From positions 62,001-126,000 of the forward strand of contig JAIXZX010000014.1 in NCBI GenBank assembly GCA_027489335.1: DNA of 64,000 nt. The letters are read 5' to 3'. Each line of letters starts with the position of its first letter. Position 1 is the stretch's first letter. Positions 37,309-45,728 of the stretch are shown in pieces. The notes under the pieces are model-generated. The model was not told the origin of the DNA and did no database searches. It saw only the letters and a program-made list of their open reading frames with translations. This DNA is from Caulobacteraceae bacterium. GTDB taxonomy: Bacteria > Pseudomonadota > Alphaproteobacteria > Caulobacterales > Caulobacteraceae. Both the position numbers and the translations under genes were made by a program.

Positions 37309-38120
37309 TGGGCGGCCTGAACGCTGCGCGATTTCAGGCCGAGCACATCCTGCATGTCATAGGCGCCCGGCGGCTGGCGCACGGCCCAGAGGCCCGCTTC
37401 GACCGCGCCGCGGGCGAACAGGCTGCGGTCCCTTGCCGAATGGGACAGGGTCAGGATCTCGTCATCGGCGGCGAAGACCACCGAATGCTCGCCGATGATC
37501 CCGCCGCCGCGCATCACCGAATAGCCGATCTCGCCCTGCGGCCGCGCGCCGGTGATCCCGTCGCGGGCGGCCCGGGCCACGGTTTCCAGGGCCACATTGC
37601 GTCCGTCGGCGGCGGCCTGGGCGAGCATGATCGCCGTGCCGGACGGCGCGTCGACCTTGCGCCGGTGATGGGCCTCAAAGACCTCGATGTCGTAGTCCGA
37701 CGCCGCCAGGGCCTGCGCGGCCTGGGCCACCAGGCCCAGCAGCATGTTGACGCCCAGGGAGAAGTTGCCCGCCCGCACGATGGGAATGGACCTCGCCGCC
37801 TGATCGATCACCGCGATCTGTTCAGCGTCGAAGCCGGTCGAGCCGATCACCAGCGCCATGTCGCCCCGGGACGCGCACACCTGGGCCAGCTCCACCGAGG
37901 CCTGAGGCGTGGAGAAGTCCACCACCACATGGGCGGCGGCCAGCGCGCTGGCCTGATCCACCAGCCGCGGATCCTCGGAGCCCGGCCGATCGAAACAGGC
38001 GAAGACGCCAGCGTCGGCGCGGGCCTCCAGCACGGACACCACCGCCTGGCCCATCCGGCCAAGGGCGCCTGAGACAGCGAAACGAACAGGTGCGGTCAGG
38101 ACGGTCTCTCCGGGGCTCAC
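37305..38120 (-). CDS. dapB: 4-hydroxy-tetrahydrodipicolinate reductase
   Basis: A reductase of lysine and peptidoglycan-precursor synthesis, about 264-274 residues depending on start. It has the Rossmann motif VSGALGRMGQAVV, VVDFSTP, and the catalytic block FEAHHRRKVDAPSGTA. No ATG begins the gene. Candidates are TTG 38129, GTG 38120, and a CTG at 38099 that alone has a good Shine-Dalgarno (GGAGAG). I report GTG. The C-terminal ends KSRSVQAAQ. It is coupled to the amidase by a GTGA overlap. Confidence 0.93.
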   Translation of the reverse strand: MSPGETVLTAPVRFAVSGALGRMGQAVVSVLEARADAGVFACFDRPGSEDPRLVDQASALAAAHVVVDFSTPQASVELAQVCASRGDMALVIGSTGFDAEQIAVIDQAARSIPIVRAGNFSLGVNMLLGLVAQAAQALAASDYDIEVFEAHHRRKVDAPSGTAIMLAQAAADGRNVALETVARAARDGITGARPQGEIGYSVMRGGGIIGEHSVVFAADDEILTLSHSARDRSLFARGAVEAGLWAVRQPPGAYDMQDVLGLKSRSVQAAQ

Positions 38121-38231
38121 GCGACGCAAGGCAGCGAATGTCGCCCCTGGGCGTGTGGGGTCAAGGGAAGAGGTGGGGCGGGGGCGGTTCTCGGCGCCGC
38201 CACCGGCCGAAGCCCGACTGACGCCCTGGTC

Positions 38232-38498
38232 TCAATAGTGATAGCGGCATTGGGCGATTTCGAACTGCTGGGCGGCGCCCGCGCCGCTGACCCGGTAGAC
38301 GAGCCGGTCCTCCAGGGTGATCCGACGGGACCACCACCCTTTCAGGTCGCCGCGAAGGGGTTCTGGCTTGCCTGTGCCCTGGAACGGCGTGCGCATGCAC
38401 TCTCTGATCAGGCCGTTCAGTCGCGCCAGCACATTGGAGTCTGTCTTCTGCCAGTGGAGATAGTCGTCCCAGGCCTGGTCGGCGAAGACCAGCCTCAC
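38232..38498 (-). CDS. yoeB: YoeB-type mRNA interferase toxin
   Basis: An 88-residue RelE-fold toxin that cuts mRNA in the ribosome. Compared with E. coli YoeB, Glu46 (KPEP) and Arg65 (EDRLVYRV) sit at the same numbers, and the terminal His87-Tyr88 match His83-Tyr84 after a 4-residue insertion. GWWSRRI and CRYHY are diagnostic. The start is GTG at 38498 overlapping the antitoxin stop as GTGA. All key residues are intact, so it should be active. Confidence 0.94.
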   Translation of the reverse strand: MRLVFADQAWDDYLHWQKTDSNVLARLNGLIRECMRTPFQGTGKPEPLRGDLKGWWSRRITLEDRLVYRVSGAGAAQQFEIAQCRYHY

Positions 38499-38749
38499 GG
38501 TTCGATGAGCTGCCGCTCTGAACCATCGCCCGCGTCGAGCTGGGCGATCGCATCGGTAAGGCGCTGGGCGTTGGCCGGCCGGGAGACCAGATGCAGGGTC
38601 TCCTCCATGGCGTTCCAGTCGGCCAGCGAGACCATCACCACCGCCTCGCCGCGGGTGCGCGTCACCACGATCGGCGCGCGATCCTCCACGACCTTGTCCA
38701 TCATCGTCTTCAGGTTCGCGCGGGCGTCGGAATAGGTGATCACATCCAT
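38495..38749 (-). CDS. yefM: YefM/Phd-family antitoxin
   Basis: An 84-residue antitoxin. The N-terminal Phd/YefM DNA-binding domain reads MDVITYSDARANLKTMMDKV, followed by VVTRTRGEAVVMVSL. The C-terminal part (METLHL-like region onward) wraps the toxin. It neutralises YoeB and represses its own operon. AGGAG lies 8 bases before the ATG. It precedes yoeB with a 4-base overlap, the standard order. Confidence 0.93.
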   Translation of the reverse strand: MDVITYSDARANLKTMMDKVVEDRAPIVVTRTRGEAVVMVSLADWNAMEETLHLVSRPANAQRLTDAIAQLDAGDGSERQLIEP

Positions 38750-38773
38750 CGGTCGTCTCCTGCTCCGGCAATA

Positions 38774-38791
38774 TGTACGAAATGTCGTACA
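38774..38791. promoter_or_regulatory. Palindromic operator of yefM-yoeB
   Basis: TGTACGA and TCGTACA separated by AATG form a perfect palindrome, 25 bases upstream of the antitoxin ATG. It resembles the TGTACA-core sites bound by YefM in E. coli. TACATATT at its downstream edge on the minus strand could be the -10 region, so binding would block transcription. Confidence 0.75.
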
Positions 38792-39015
38792 ATACAAGAC
38801 CGGCGAGGGCATGAGGGGTTCGGCTAGCGCCGAAACCTCTGCCGCTCTCAGGCGCGCTTGAGCCGTTCGATCTCCCAGGCGAAGGACCCACGCCGATCAC
38901 CCACCCCCCGCAATTCCTACCGCCTCGCGGGAGTCTTGCGGTTGTGGCGGGGGGGCGGGGTATGTAGGTTGCGGCCCTCTTCCATCACCAGTGTCTGCAA
39001 GGACCGTCCGCGCTC

Positions 39016-41304
39016 ATGAGCGACGCCGAGAAACGCACCTTCACCGACGAGGAGGCGCTGAGCTTCCACCGTCTGCCCACCCCTGGGAAAATCGCCATCG
39101 TGCCGACCAAGCCGATGGCCACGCAGCGGGACCTCTCGCTGGCCTATTCCCCCGGCGTGGCCGTACCGGTGCTGGCGATCGCCGAGGATCCGGACAAGGC
39201 CTATGACTACACCTCCAAGGGCAACCTGGTGGCGGTCATCTCCAATGGCACGGCCATCCTGGGGCTCGGCAATCTGGGGGCGCTGGCGTCCAAGCCGGTG
39301 ATGGAGGGCAAGAGCGTCCTCTTCAAGCGCTTCGCCGATGTGGACTCCATCGATGTGGAGGTGTCGGCCACCGACGCCGACGAGATCATCACGGTGATCA
39401 AGAACATCGGCATCACCTATGGCGGCATCAATCTGGAGGACATCAAGTCCCCCGAGTGCTTCCGCATCGAGACCGAGCTGCAGGAGCTGCTCGACATCCC
39501 GGTGTTCCATGACGACCAGCATGGCACGGCGATCATCTCGGCCGCGGGCCTCTTGAACGCCTGCAAGATCACCGGCCGGTCGCTGGCCGATGTGAAGGTG
39601 GTGCTGTGCGGCGCGGGCGCGGCGGGCATCGCCTCCCTGGAGCTGATGAAGGCCATGGGGGTGCAGCATCAGAACTGCATCGCCGTGGACAATACCGGCG
39701 TCATCTATCGGGGCCGGTCGGAGGGCATGAACCAGTGGAAGTCGGCACACGCCATCGACACCGACAAGCGCACCCTGGCTGAGGCCCTGGAGGGCGCCGA
39801 CGTGTTCCTGGGCCTGTCGGTCAAGGGCGCGGTGACGCCGGAAATGGTCGCCTCCATGGCGCCCAATCCGATCATCTTCGCCATGGCCAATCCCGATCCG
39901 GAGATCACGCCCGAAGAGGTCCATGCGGTCCGCAAGGACGCCATCATGGCGACGGGCCGCAGCGACTATCCCAACCAGGTCAACAACGTCCTGGGCTTCC
40001 CCTACATCTTCCGCGGCGCGCTGGACGTGCGCGCCCGGCGGGTGAACATGGAGATGAAGATCGCCTGCGCCCAGGCGCTCGCGGCTCTGGCCCAGGAGGA
40101 CGTGCCCGACGAGGTGGCTGCGGCCTATCACGGGGTGCAGCTGAAGTTCGGCCCGCAATACATCATCCCGAGCCCATTCGATCCGCGGCTGATCTCCTAC
40201 ATTCCGCCGTTCGTGGCCCAGGCGGCCATGGACACCGGGGTGGCGCGCAAGCCCATCGAGGACATGGACGCCTATCGCGCCCAGCTGGCCCAGCGGCTCG
40301 ATCCCACCGCGGCCTTCCTGCAGAAGCTGCAGGGCTCGGTCCTGTCGGGTCCGAAGAAGCGGGTGGTGTTCGCCGAGGGCGAGGAGCCGAGCGTGATCCG
40401 CGCGGCCTACGCCTTCCAGACCGCAGGCCTCGGTGAGGCCATCCTGGTCGGCCGCGACGAGCTGGTGGCCGAGAACATGCGCGCCGTGGGCCTGAGCCCC
40501 ACCGACGCCAACCTGCGGGTGGTCAACGCCCGGACCTCGGACCACAATCCGGAGTTCGCCGAGTTCCTCTACAAGCGCCTGCAGCGTCAGGGCTATCTGA
40601 TGCGCGATGTGCAGCGGCTGGTGAACCAGGACCGCAACACCTTCGCCGCCTGCATGGTGGCGCTGGGCCACGCCGACGGCATGGTCACCGGTGTGACGCG
40701 CTCCTACGACCAGGTGCTGGACGAGGTCCTGCGGGTGATCGATCCGGCGCCGGCCGGCCGGGTCATGGGCATGTCGGTCCTGCTGGGCAAGGGCCACACC
40801 CTGTTCATCGCCGACTCCAATGTCACCGAAATGCCCGAGGCCGAGGACCTGGTGGAGATCGCGCTCGAGGCCGCCCAGGCCGTCAAGGCGCTGGGCTACA
40901 CCCCGCGCCTGGCCTTCATGTCCTATTCCACCTTCGGCAATCCCATGGGCGACCGCTCCGAAAAGGTGCGCGACGCCGTGGCCATGCTCGACGAGATGGA
41001 GCTCGACTTCGAGTATGAGGGCGAGATGCCGCCGTCGCTCGCCCTTGAGCCGGAGCGTCGGGGCAACTTCCCCTTCATGCGCCTGACCGGCCCGGCCAAT
41101 GTGCTGATCATGCCGGCCATCCACTCGGCCTATATCTCGACCCAGCTGGTGCAGGCCTTTGGCGGCGCAACCCTGGTGGGCCCGATCCTGCTCGGCCTTG
41201 AGAAGTCGGTGCAGATCGCGCCCCTGTCCTCCTCGGTCACCCGCATCCTGCAGCTGGCCACCCTGGCCGCCTACGACCTGCGCCAGACCGAGGCCCCGCG
41301 CTGA
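39016..41304 (+). CDS. maeB: NADP-dependent malic enzyme with phosphotransacetylase-like domain
   Basis: A 762-residue enzyme that oxidatively decarboxylates malate to pyruvate. The malic domain comprises about residues 15-410 (LAYSPGVAVPVLAIAEDP, GLGNLGALASKPVMEGK, VFHDDQHGTAIISAAGLLNA, VVLCGAGAAGIASLELM). The C-terminal 320 residues (VVFAEGEEPSVIRAAYAF onward) are the phosphotransacetylase-like regulatory domain of the MaeB type, which usually lacks transacetylase activity. AAGGA lies 13 bases before the ATG. Confidence 0.96.
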   Translation: MSDAEKRTFTDEEALSFHRLPTPGKIAIVPTKPMATQRDLSLAYSPGVAVPVLAIAEDPDKAYDYTSKGNLVAVISNGTAILGLGNLGALASKPVMEGKSVLFKRFADVDSIDVEVSATDADEIITVIKNIGITYGGINLEDIKSPECFRIETELQELLDIPVFHDDQHGTAIISAAGLLNACKITGRSLADVKVVLCGAGAAGIASLELMKAMGVQHQNCIAVDNTGVIYRGRSEGMNQWKSAHAIDTDKRTLAEALEGADVFLGLSVKGAVTPEMVASMAPNPIIFAMANPDPEITPEEVHAVRKDAIMATGRSDYPNQVNNVLGFPYIFRGALDVRARRVNMEMKIACAQALAALAQEDVPDEVAAAYHGVQLKFGPQYIIPSPFDPRLISYIPPFVAQAAMDTGVARKPIEDMDAYRAQLAQRLDPTAAFLQKLQGSVLSGPKKRVVFAEGEEPSVIRAAYAFQTAGLGEAILVGRDELVAENMRAVGLSPTDANLRVVNARTSDHNPEFAEFLYKRLQRQGYLMRDVQRLVNQDRNTFAACMVALGHADGMVTGVTRSYDQVLDEVLRVIDPAPAGRVMGMSVLLGKGHTLFIADSNVTEMPEAEDLVEIALEAAQAVKALGYTPRLAFMSYSTFGNPMGDRSEKVRDAVAMLDEMELDFEYEGEMPPSLALEPERRGNFPFMRLTGPANVLIMPAIHSAYISTQLVQAFGGATLVGPILLGLEKSVQIAPLSSSVTRILQLATLAAYDLRQTEAPR

Positions 41305-41333
41305 TGGCTTACGGCGCCCGCCAGCTTATCTGA

Positions 41334-41367
41334 CGGATCGCGCGCCTTCGGGGCGGCGGGCGATCCG
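41334..41367 (+). terminator. Hairpin after maeB
   Basis: CGGATCGC (41334-41341) and GCGATCCG (41360-41367) form an 8-bp stem 30 bases past the maeB stop and 30 bases before yegD. No T-tract. Terminator or operator for yegD. Confidence 0.4.
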
Positions 41368-41396
41368 CCGTCCGCCCCCCCGAAGGAGTTCGCGCC

Positions 41397-42734
41397 ATGA
41401 GCGCCCAGCCCATGACCTCGACCCCTGCGGGCCTCAGCCTGGGGATCGACTTCGGCACCACCAACACCGTGCTGGCCCTGGCCGCGCCTGGCGCGCCGGC
41501 CAGCCTGGCGCGCTTTCCGGCGCCGGAGGGCGACGTGTTCGCCTTCCGCTCGGCGCTCGCCTTCCACGCGCCCCCGGACCAACCCACTGAGCGGACGGTG
41601 GAGGCCGGCCCCTGGGCCATCGAGGCCTATGTGGAGGACCCGCTGGAGACCCGCTTCATCCAGTCCTTCAAGACCTTCGCCGCATCGGCCAGCTTCACCG
41701 AGACCCAGATTCTGGGGCGCCGCTACGCCTTCGAGGACCTGCTCTCGGCCTTCCTGTTCAAGCTGCGCGAGCATGGGGGCGAGACGCTCGCCCACCTGCC
41801 GGCCCGGGTGATTGTGGGGCGCCCCGTCACCTTCGCCGGCGCAGCGCCTGATCCGCGCCTGGCCCTGTCGCGCTACGAGACCGCCTTCGCCCGCCTAGGC
41901 TTTTCGGAAATCCTCTATGTCTATGAGCCGGTGGGCGCGGCCTTCTTCTTCGCCCGCACACTGAAGGCTGACGCCACCGTCCTGGTCGGCGACTTCGGCG
42001 GGGGCACCAGCGACTTCTCCATCATCCGCTTCAAGCGGGACGGCGCCGGCGCCTTCCGGGCCGAGCCCCTGGGCCGCTCCGGCGTCGGCGTGGCCGGCGA
42101 CGCCTTTGACTACCGGATCATCGACCAGCTGGTTTCACCCGCGCTCGGCAAGGGCTCCAGCTACAAGACCTTCGGCAAGACCCTGCCCATCCCAAACCGC
42201 TACTATTCGGCCTTCGCCCGCTGGGACCAGCTGGCCCTGCTGCGGGCCTCCCGGGACATGCGCGAGATTCGCAAGCTTGAGCGGGAGGCCGTGGAGCCGG
42301 AGAAGATCGCCCGGCTGATCGAGATTCTCGACGATAACCACGCCTATCCCCTCTACCGGGCGGTCTCGCGCCTGAAGGAGACCCTCTCGCGGCAGGATCA
42401 GGCCACCTTCGCCTTCAAGGCCGGCGGTGTCTCCATCGTCCGCGGCGTGGCCCGTGCCGAGTTCGAATCCTGGATCGCCCCGGAGCTCGCCAAGATCGAG
42501 GGCGCCGTGGACGAGGCCCTGGCTGACGCCGGCCTGACGCCGGACGGGATCGACCGGGTCTTCCTCACCGGCGGCTCGTCCCTGGTGCCAGCGGTCCGCA
42601 CCATCTTCGCCCGCCGTTTCGCGCCCGAGACGATCGAGACCGGCGGCGAGCTGGAGTCCATCGCCTCGGGCCTGGCCCTCATGGGCCATGAACCCGACCT
42701 CGCCCGCTGGGGCGAGCGGGCGGTGCTGACCTAA
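41397..42734 (+). CDS. yegD: Hsp70-family chaperone-like protein YegD
   Basis: A 445-residue actin/Hsp70-fold ATPase without the substrate-binding domain. Phosphate 1 motif SLGIDFGTTNTVLAL lies near residues 14-28, and phosphate 2 motif VGDFGGGTSDFSII near 200. VFLTGGSSLVPAVR is the adenosine motif. It matches the YegD group, of unknown role. AAGGAG lies 9 bases before the ATG. It converges on phoD with a shared terminator hairpin. Confidence 0.9.
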   Translation: MSAQPMTSTPAGLSLGIDFGTTNTVLALAAPGAPASLARFPAPEGDVFAFRSALAFHAPPDQPTERTVEAGPWAIEAYVEDPLETRFIQSFKTFAASASFTETQILGRRYAFEDLLSAFLFKLREHGGETLAHLPARVIVGRPVTFAGAAPDPRLALSRYETAFARLGFSEILYVYEPVGAAFFFARTLKADATVLVGDFGGGTSDFSIIRFKRDGAGAFRAEPLGRSGVGVAGDAFDYRIIDQLVSPALGKGSSYKTFGKTLPIPNRYYSAFARWDQLALLRASRDMREIRKLEREAVEPEKIARLIEILDDNHAYPLYRAVSRLKETLSRQDQATFAFKAGGVSIVRGVARAEFESWIAPELAKIEGAVDEALADAGLTPDGIDRVFLTGGSSLVPAVRTIFARRFAPETIETGGELESIASGLALMGHEPDLARWGERAVLT

Positions 42735-42751
42735 GCTCGACGCGCGTTTCG

Positions 42752-42778
42752 TCCGATAACCGGCGCCCACTTATCGGA
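42752..42778. terminator. Bidirectional terminator between yegD and phoD
   Basis: TCCGATAA (42752-42759) and TTATCGGA (42771-42778) are perfect 8-bp arms with an 11-base loop. GCGCG-type outer sequence extends the pairing. It lies midway in the 51-base gap between convergent genes. Confidence 0.65.
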
Positions 42779-42785
42779 GCGCGCT

Positions 42786-44369
42786 CTAGGCCGGAACCAC
42801 CACCGTTTCGCCATTCGGCACGGCCAGTTTCGCCCGAGTGCTCACCGTCCCGCCCGGCGCGCTGACCTTGTCCATCACCCGGAAGGCGGTTTCGAAGCGC
42901 TCAGGCGTGACCTCGCAGAGCAGGTAGCCCCGCTGGGAATTGTTGAACTTGAGCTGCGGATTGGCCGCCTGGATCTGCGCCATCCGCGGCTGCTGGTCGA
43001 TCCCATCACCGCCAGACGTGATGGAGGTGGCGACAAACTCCGTGGCGATAGCCCGGGCCCCGGGCTCGCGGCCGTTCAGATGCAGCTCGCCAGCATAGTT
43101 CTGATGCTCGTCCCCGGTCAGGACCACCGGATTGGACACCTGACGGTCGCGGATATGGCGCAGCAGGCGGGCGCGGGGGGCGCGATAGCCGCCCCAGGAG
43201 TCGGGATTGGCCATGTAGCCCGGCCCCGGATCGCGATCGAGGTCCATCATCATCACCTGTTGGGCCAGGACGTTCCAACGGGCCGGTGACGATGACAGGC
43301 TGTCGAACACGAACCGTTCCTGAGCCGACCCCAGCATTTCGGCGGCGCGCTCCAGCTCATCGCACGTCCCCCAGCGCCCACCGCACGGCTGGACGGTGCG
43401 ATACTGCCGCGTATCCAGCAGGTTCAGCCGCAGCAGGCTGCCATAGTCGGCCCGCCGATAGAGCCGCATGGCCGGGCCAGCCGGGAAGGCCGAGCGCCGC
43501 AGGGGCATGTGTTCGTAAAAGGCCTGCATCGCCGACTGCTGGCGCAGGCGGAAGATGGCCGGGTCGGTTCCGTCCTGGTCGAGGTCTGCGGCCCAGTTGT
43601 TGTCGATCTCGTGGTCGTCCCAGGTGACGAACCAGGCGGCCGCCGCGTGGCTCGCCTGCAGGTCGGCGTCCATCTTGTACTGGGCGTAGCGCCGCCGGTA
43701 GTCGTCCAGGCTGTAGATTTCCTGGCCCACGTGCTGGCGCTGGTTGGCCTGGGGGCCGGCGCCGGAATTCCACACCCGGGCCGAGCGGCCCTCATAGATG
43801 TAGTCCCCGTAGCAGAAGACGAAGTCGAGCTCGTCCTCCTGCGCCAGCCGGCGATGGGCGGTGTAGAGGCCCTGCTCATAGTGCTGGCAGCCGACCACGC
43901 CGAACCGGGCGCGGGCAAGGCTCGCCCCGGCCGCGGGCGTCGTGCGGGCCCGGCCCACCAGACTGCGCTCGGCCCCAGCGACAAATCGGTAGTGATAGGT
44001 CCGCGCCGGCGAGAGGCCGGCCACCTCCACATGGATGGCGTGGCCGAGTTCGGGCCGGGCCATAGCCTCCCCTTTGGCGGCGATGTGGGCGAAGGCCTCG
44101 TCCTCGGCCACTTCCCAGCTCACCGGCACGGGGCGGGCGGGCATGCTGTAGCCCGGCGCCAGAGGATCGGGGGCGAGACGCGTCCAGATGACGAAGCCGT
44201 CCGGGGCCGGGTCGCCGGCCGCGACCCCAAGCTGGAACGGATAGTCGGCGAACACGGGCTGGGCCAACGCCTGGCGTGGGTCGAGGGCCGGCGCCAGGAA
44301 GGCGCCCAGACCCGCGGCCAGCATCCGTCGGCGCGACAGGCTAAGGGCTCGCGTGATGTGGTCGTCCAT
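42786..44369 (-). CDS. phoD: Alkaline phosphatase D (PhoD family)
   Basis: A 527-residue exported phosphodiesterase/phosphatase. The N-terminus has a Tat signal (SRRRMLAAGLGAFLAP, cleaved after ALA about residue 36). A PhoD N-terminal domain is followed by the metal-binding core: GVVGCQHYEQGLYTAH, FCYGDYIYEG, TWDDHEIDNNWA and LTGDEHQNYAGEL. It releases phosphate from organic esters in the periplasm, using Ca and Fe in known members. It follows the amine oxidase gene by 57 bases on the same strand. No Pho box is seen in that short gap. Confidence 0.93.
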   Translation of the reverse strand: MDDHITRALSLSRRRMLAAGLGAFLAPALDPRQALAQPVFADYPFQLGVAAGDPAPDGFVIWTRLAPDPLAPGYSMPARPVPVSWEVAEDEAFAHIAAKGEAMARPELGHAIHVEVAGLSPARTYHYRFVAGAERSLVGRARTTPAAGASLARARFGVVGCQHYEQGLYTAHRRLAQEDELDFVFCYGDYIYEGRSARVWNSGAGPQANQRQHVGQEIYSLDDYRRRYAQYKMDADLQASHAAAAWFVTWDDHEIDNNWAADLDQDGTDPAIFRLRQQSAMQAFYEHMPLRRSAFPAGPAMRLYRRADYGSLLRLNLLDTRQYRTVQPCGGRWGTCDELERAAEMLGSAQERFVFDSLSSSPARWNVLAQQVMMMDLDRDPGPGYMANPDSWGGYRAPRARLLRHIRDRQVSNPVVLTGDEHQNYAGELHLNGREPGARAIATEFVATSITSGGDGIDQQPRMAQIQAANPQLKFNNSQRGYLLCEVTPERFETAFRVMDKVSAPGGTVSTRAKLAVPNGETVVVPA

Positions 44370-44426
44370 GTGCGCCTCCCCCAGGAACCGCCTGCGAGTT
44401 TAGCGCCGGTCCATGACGCCCGTGAG

Positions 44427-45674
44427 TCAGGCCTCCCGCAGGCCCAGCGCCGCCAACGCCTCGTCAGCGGCCCGCAGGCCGCTCTCCCAGGCGCCATGGG
44501 CGGTGGAGAAGGACCGGGTGGAGGTGGCCTCGCCAGCGAAGAACAGTCGCCCGTCCACCGGCTCGGCCAGGGCCCGCCTGGCCGCCGCGCAACCGGGCAG
44601 GGCGTGGGAATAGGCGCCCATGGCCCAGGGATCGACGCCCCAACCGGTTTCGGCCAGGGGCTGAAGCTGGCCGCGCACATCTGCGCCGTAGTGGGCCACC
44701 AGCTCGTCGATGGCGAAGGCCGTGGCCGCGCCAGGTCCGGCCGCCGACAGGGCGCGGGCGTGATCGCCGCCGAAATAGGCCTCGATCACCGGCCGCCCGA
44801 GCGGTCGCAGATAGTAGCTGCCGGTCTCGGCCCGGTCGGTGACCCCCCAGAGATGGCTCTCCCGGGGGAAGACCTCCGGGGCGGCGGGCCGCAGGAACAC
44901 CTTCTCCGCCTGGCCGAGCGGCAAGCCGGTGGCCGCATCCACCTTGGCCGGCAGGCGGGGATGAATGCGGATGGATTCCTGGGCGATGAGCGCGCTGGAG
45001 ACCGTCAGGACGGCGGCCTTGGCGGTGATGGCGCCCCGCGCCGTCTCAAGCCGCAGTCGCGGCCCAGTATGGTCGATGGACAGCACCGCGCAGTGCGGCA
45101 CGATCAGGGAGCGGGGCGCCAGGCCGCAGATGGCGGCGCCGTAGCCGTCCGGCGCTCGCCAGTTCACGCCCGTATCGGTGAAGGCGCCATAGTCCTGCAC
45201 GGACACCAGCGACAGGGGCGCGCCGTTGTAATAGGCGCTGAAGGCTTCGAGCATCGGATGCCATCGGGCGGCCTTCGGCGGCAGGTGGGCGATGGCGCGG
45301 CCCTCCTGTCCGGCCCGGGCGGCCCGTTCCAGCGCTGCTTCGAAGTCGCGCATGGCGAGCGCGAAGGCGGCCTGGTCTTCGGGCGTCAGGCTCTGATTGG
45401 CGTCCGGGCGGCTCCAGGCCGGCGGGGTCTGATCGAGCGCCACGCCAGCCCGGGCGAACAGGGCCGCCAGGGGATTGCGATCGGCGCTGTGCAGCCATCC
45501 GCAGCCCAGGTCCAGGGGCAGATCGGTGCGGGCGGCCAGGGTATGGGCGCGGCCGCCGATGCGGCCCTGCCCCTCCAGCACCACCACAGAAAGGGCGGCC
45601 CGCGACAGGCGCGCTGCTGCGGCGAGACCCGCCGCGCCGGCCCCGACCACAACGACATCGAACTCATCCTGCAT
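44427..45674 (-). CDS. FAD-dependent amine oxidase
   Basis: A 415-residue flavoprotein of the monoamine/polyamine oxidase family. The FAD dinucleotide motif is FDVVVVGAGAAGLAAAARLS with VLEGQGRIGGRAHT. The C-terminal FAD block LFFAGEATSTRSFSTAHGAWESG is also present. It has no signal peptide. Substrate is unknown; a polyamine is conceivable given the polyamine genes about 5 kb away (inference). It lies 54 bases downstream of the M16 gene on the same strand. Confidence 0.88.
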   Translation of the reverse strand: MQDEFDVVVVGAGAAGLAAAARLSRAALSVVVLEGQGRIGGRAHTLAARTDLPLDLGCGWLHSADRNPLAALFARAGVALDQTPPAWSRPDANQSLTPEDQAAFALAMRDFEAALERAARAGQEGRAIAHLPPKAARWHPMLEAFSAYYNGAPLSLVSVQDYGAFTDTGVNWRAPDGYGAAICGLAPRSLIVPHCAVLSIDHTGPRLRLETARGAITAKAAVLTVSSALIAQESIRIHPRLPAKVDAATGLPLGQAEKVFLRPAAPEVFPRESHLWGVTDRAETGSYYLRPLGRPVIEAYFGGDHARALSAAGPGAATAFAIDELVAHYGADVRGQLQPLAETGWGVDPWAMGAYSHALPGCAAARRALAEPVDGRLFFAGEATSTRSFSTAHGAWESGLRAADEALAALGLREA

Positions 45675-45728
45675 GGGTCATCTAGGCAGGTTCTAAGGCC
45701 AGGGTTCAAGCCCCACCGGACCTTCGCC

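Noticed and set aside
38848..38916. Short frame ending SFAWEIERLKRA on the minus strand upstream of the antitoxin
   Set aside because: It looks protein-like and could be a remnant of a lost gene's end, but it is only 22 codons with a stop before it and no start codon or ribosome site.
44370..44426. Pho box before phoD
   Set aside because: No 18-base direct-repeat match was found in the 57-base gap; phoD may be read from upstream genes.
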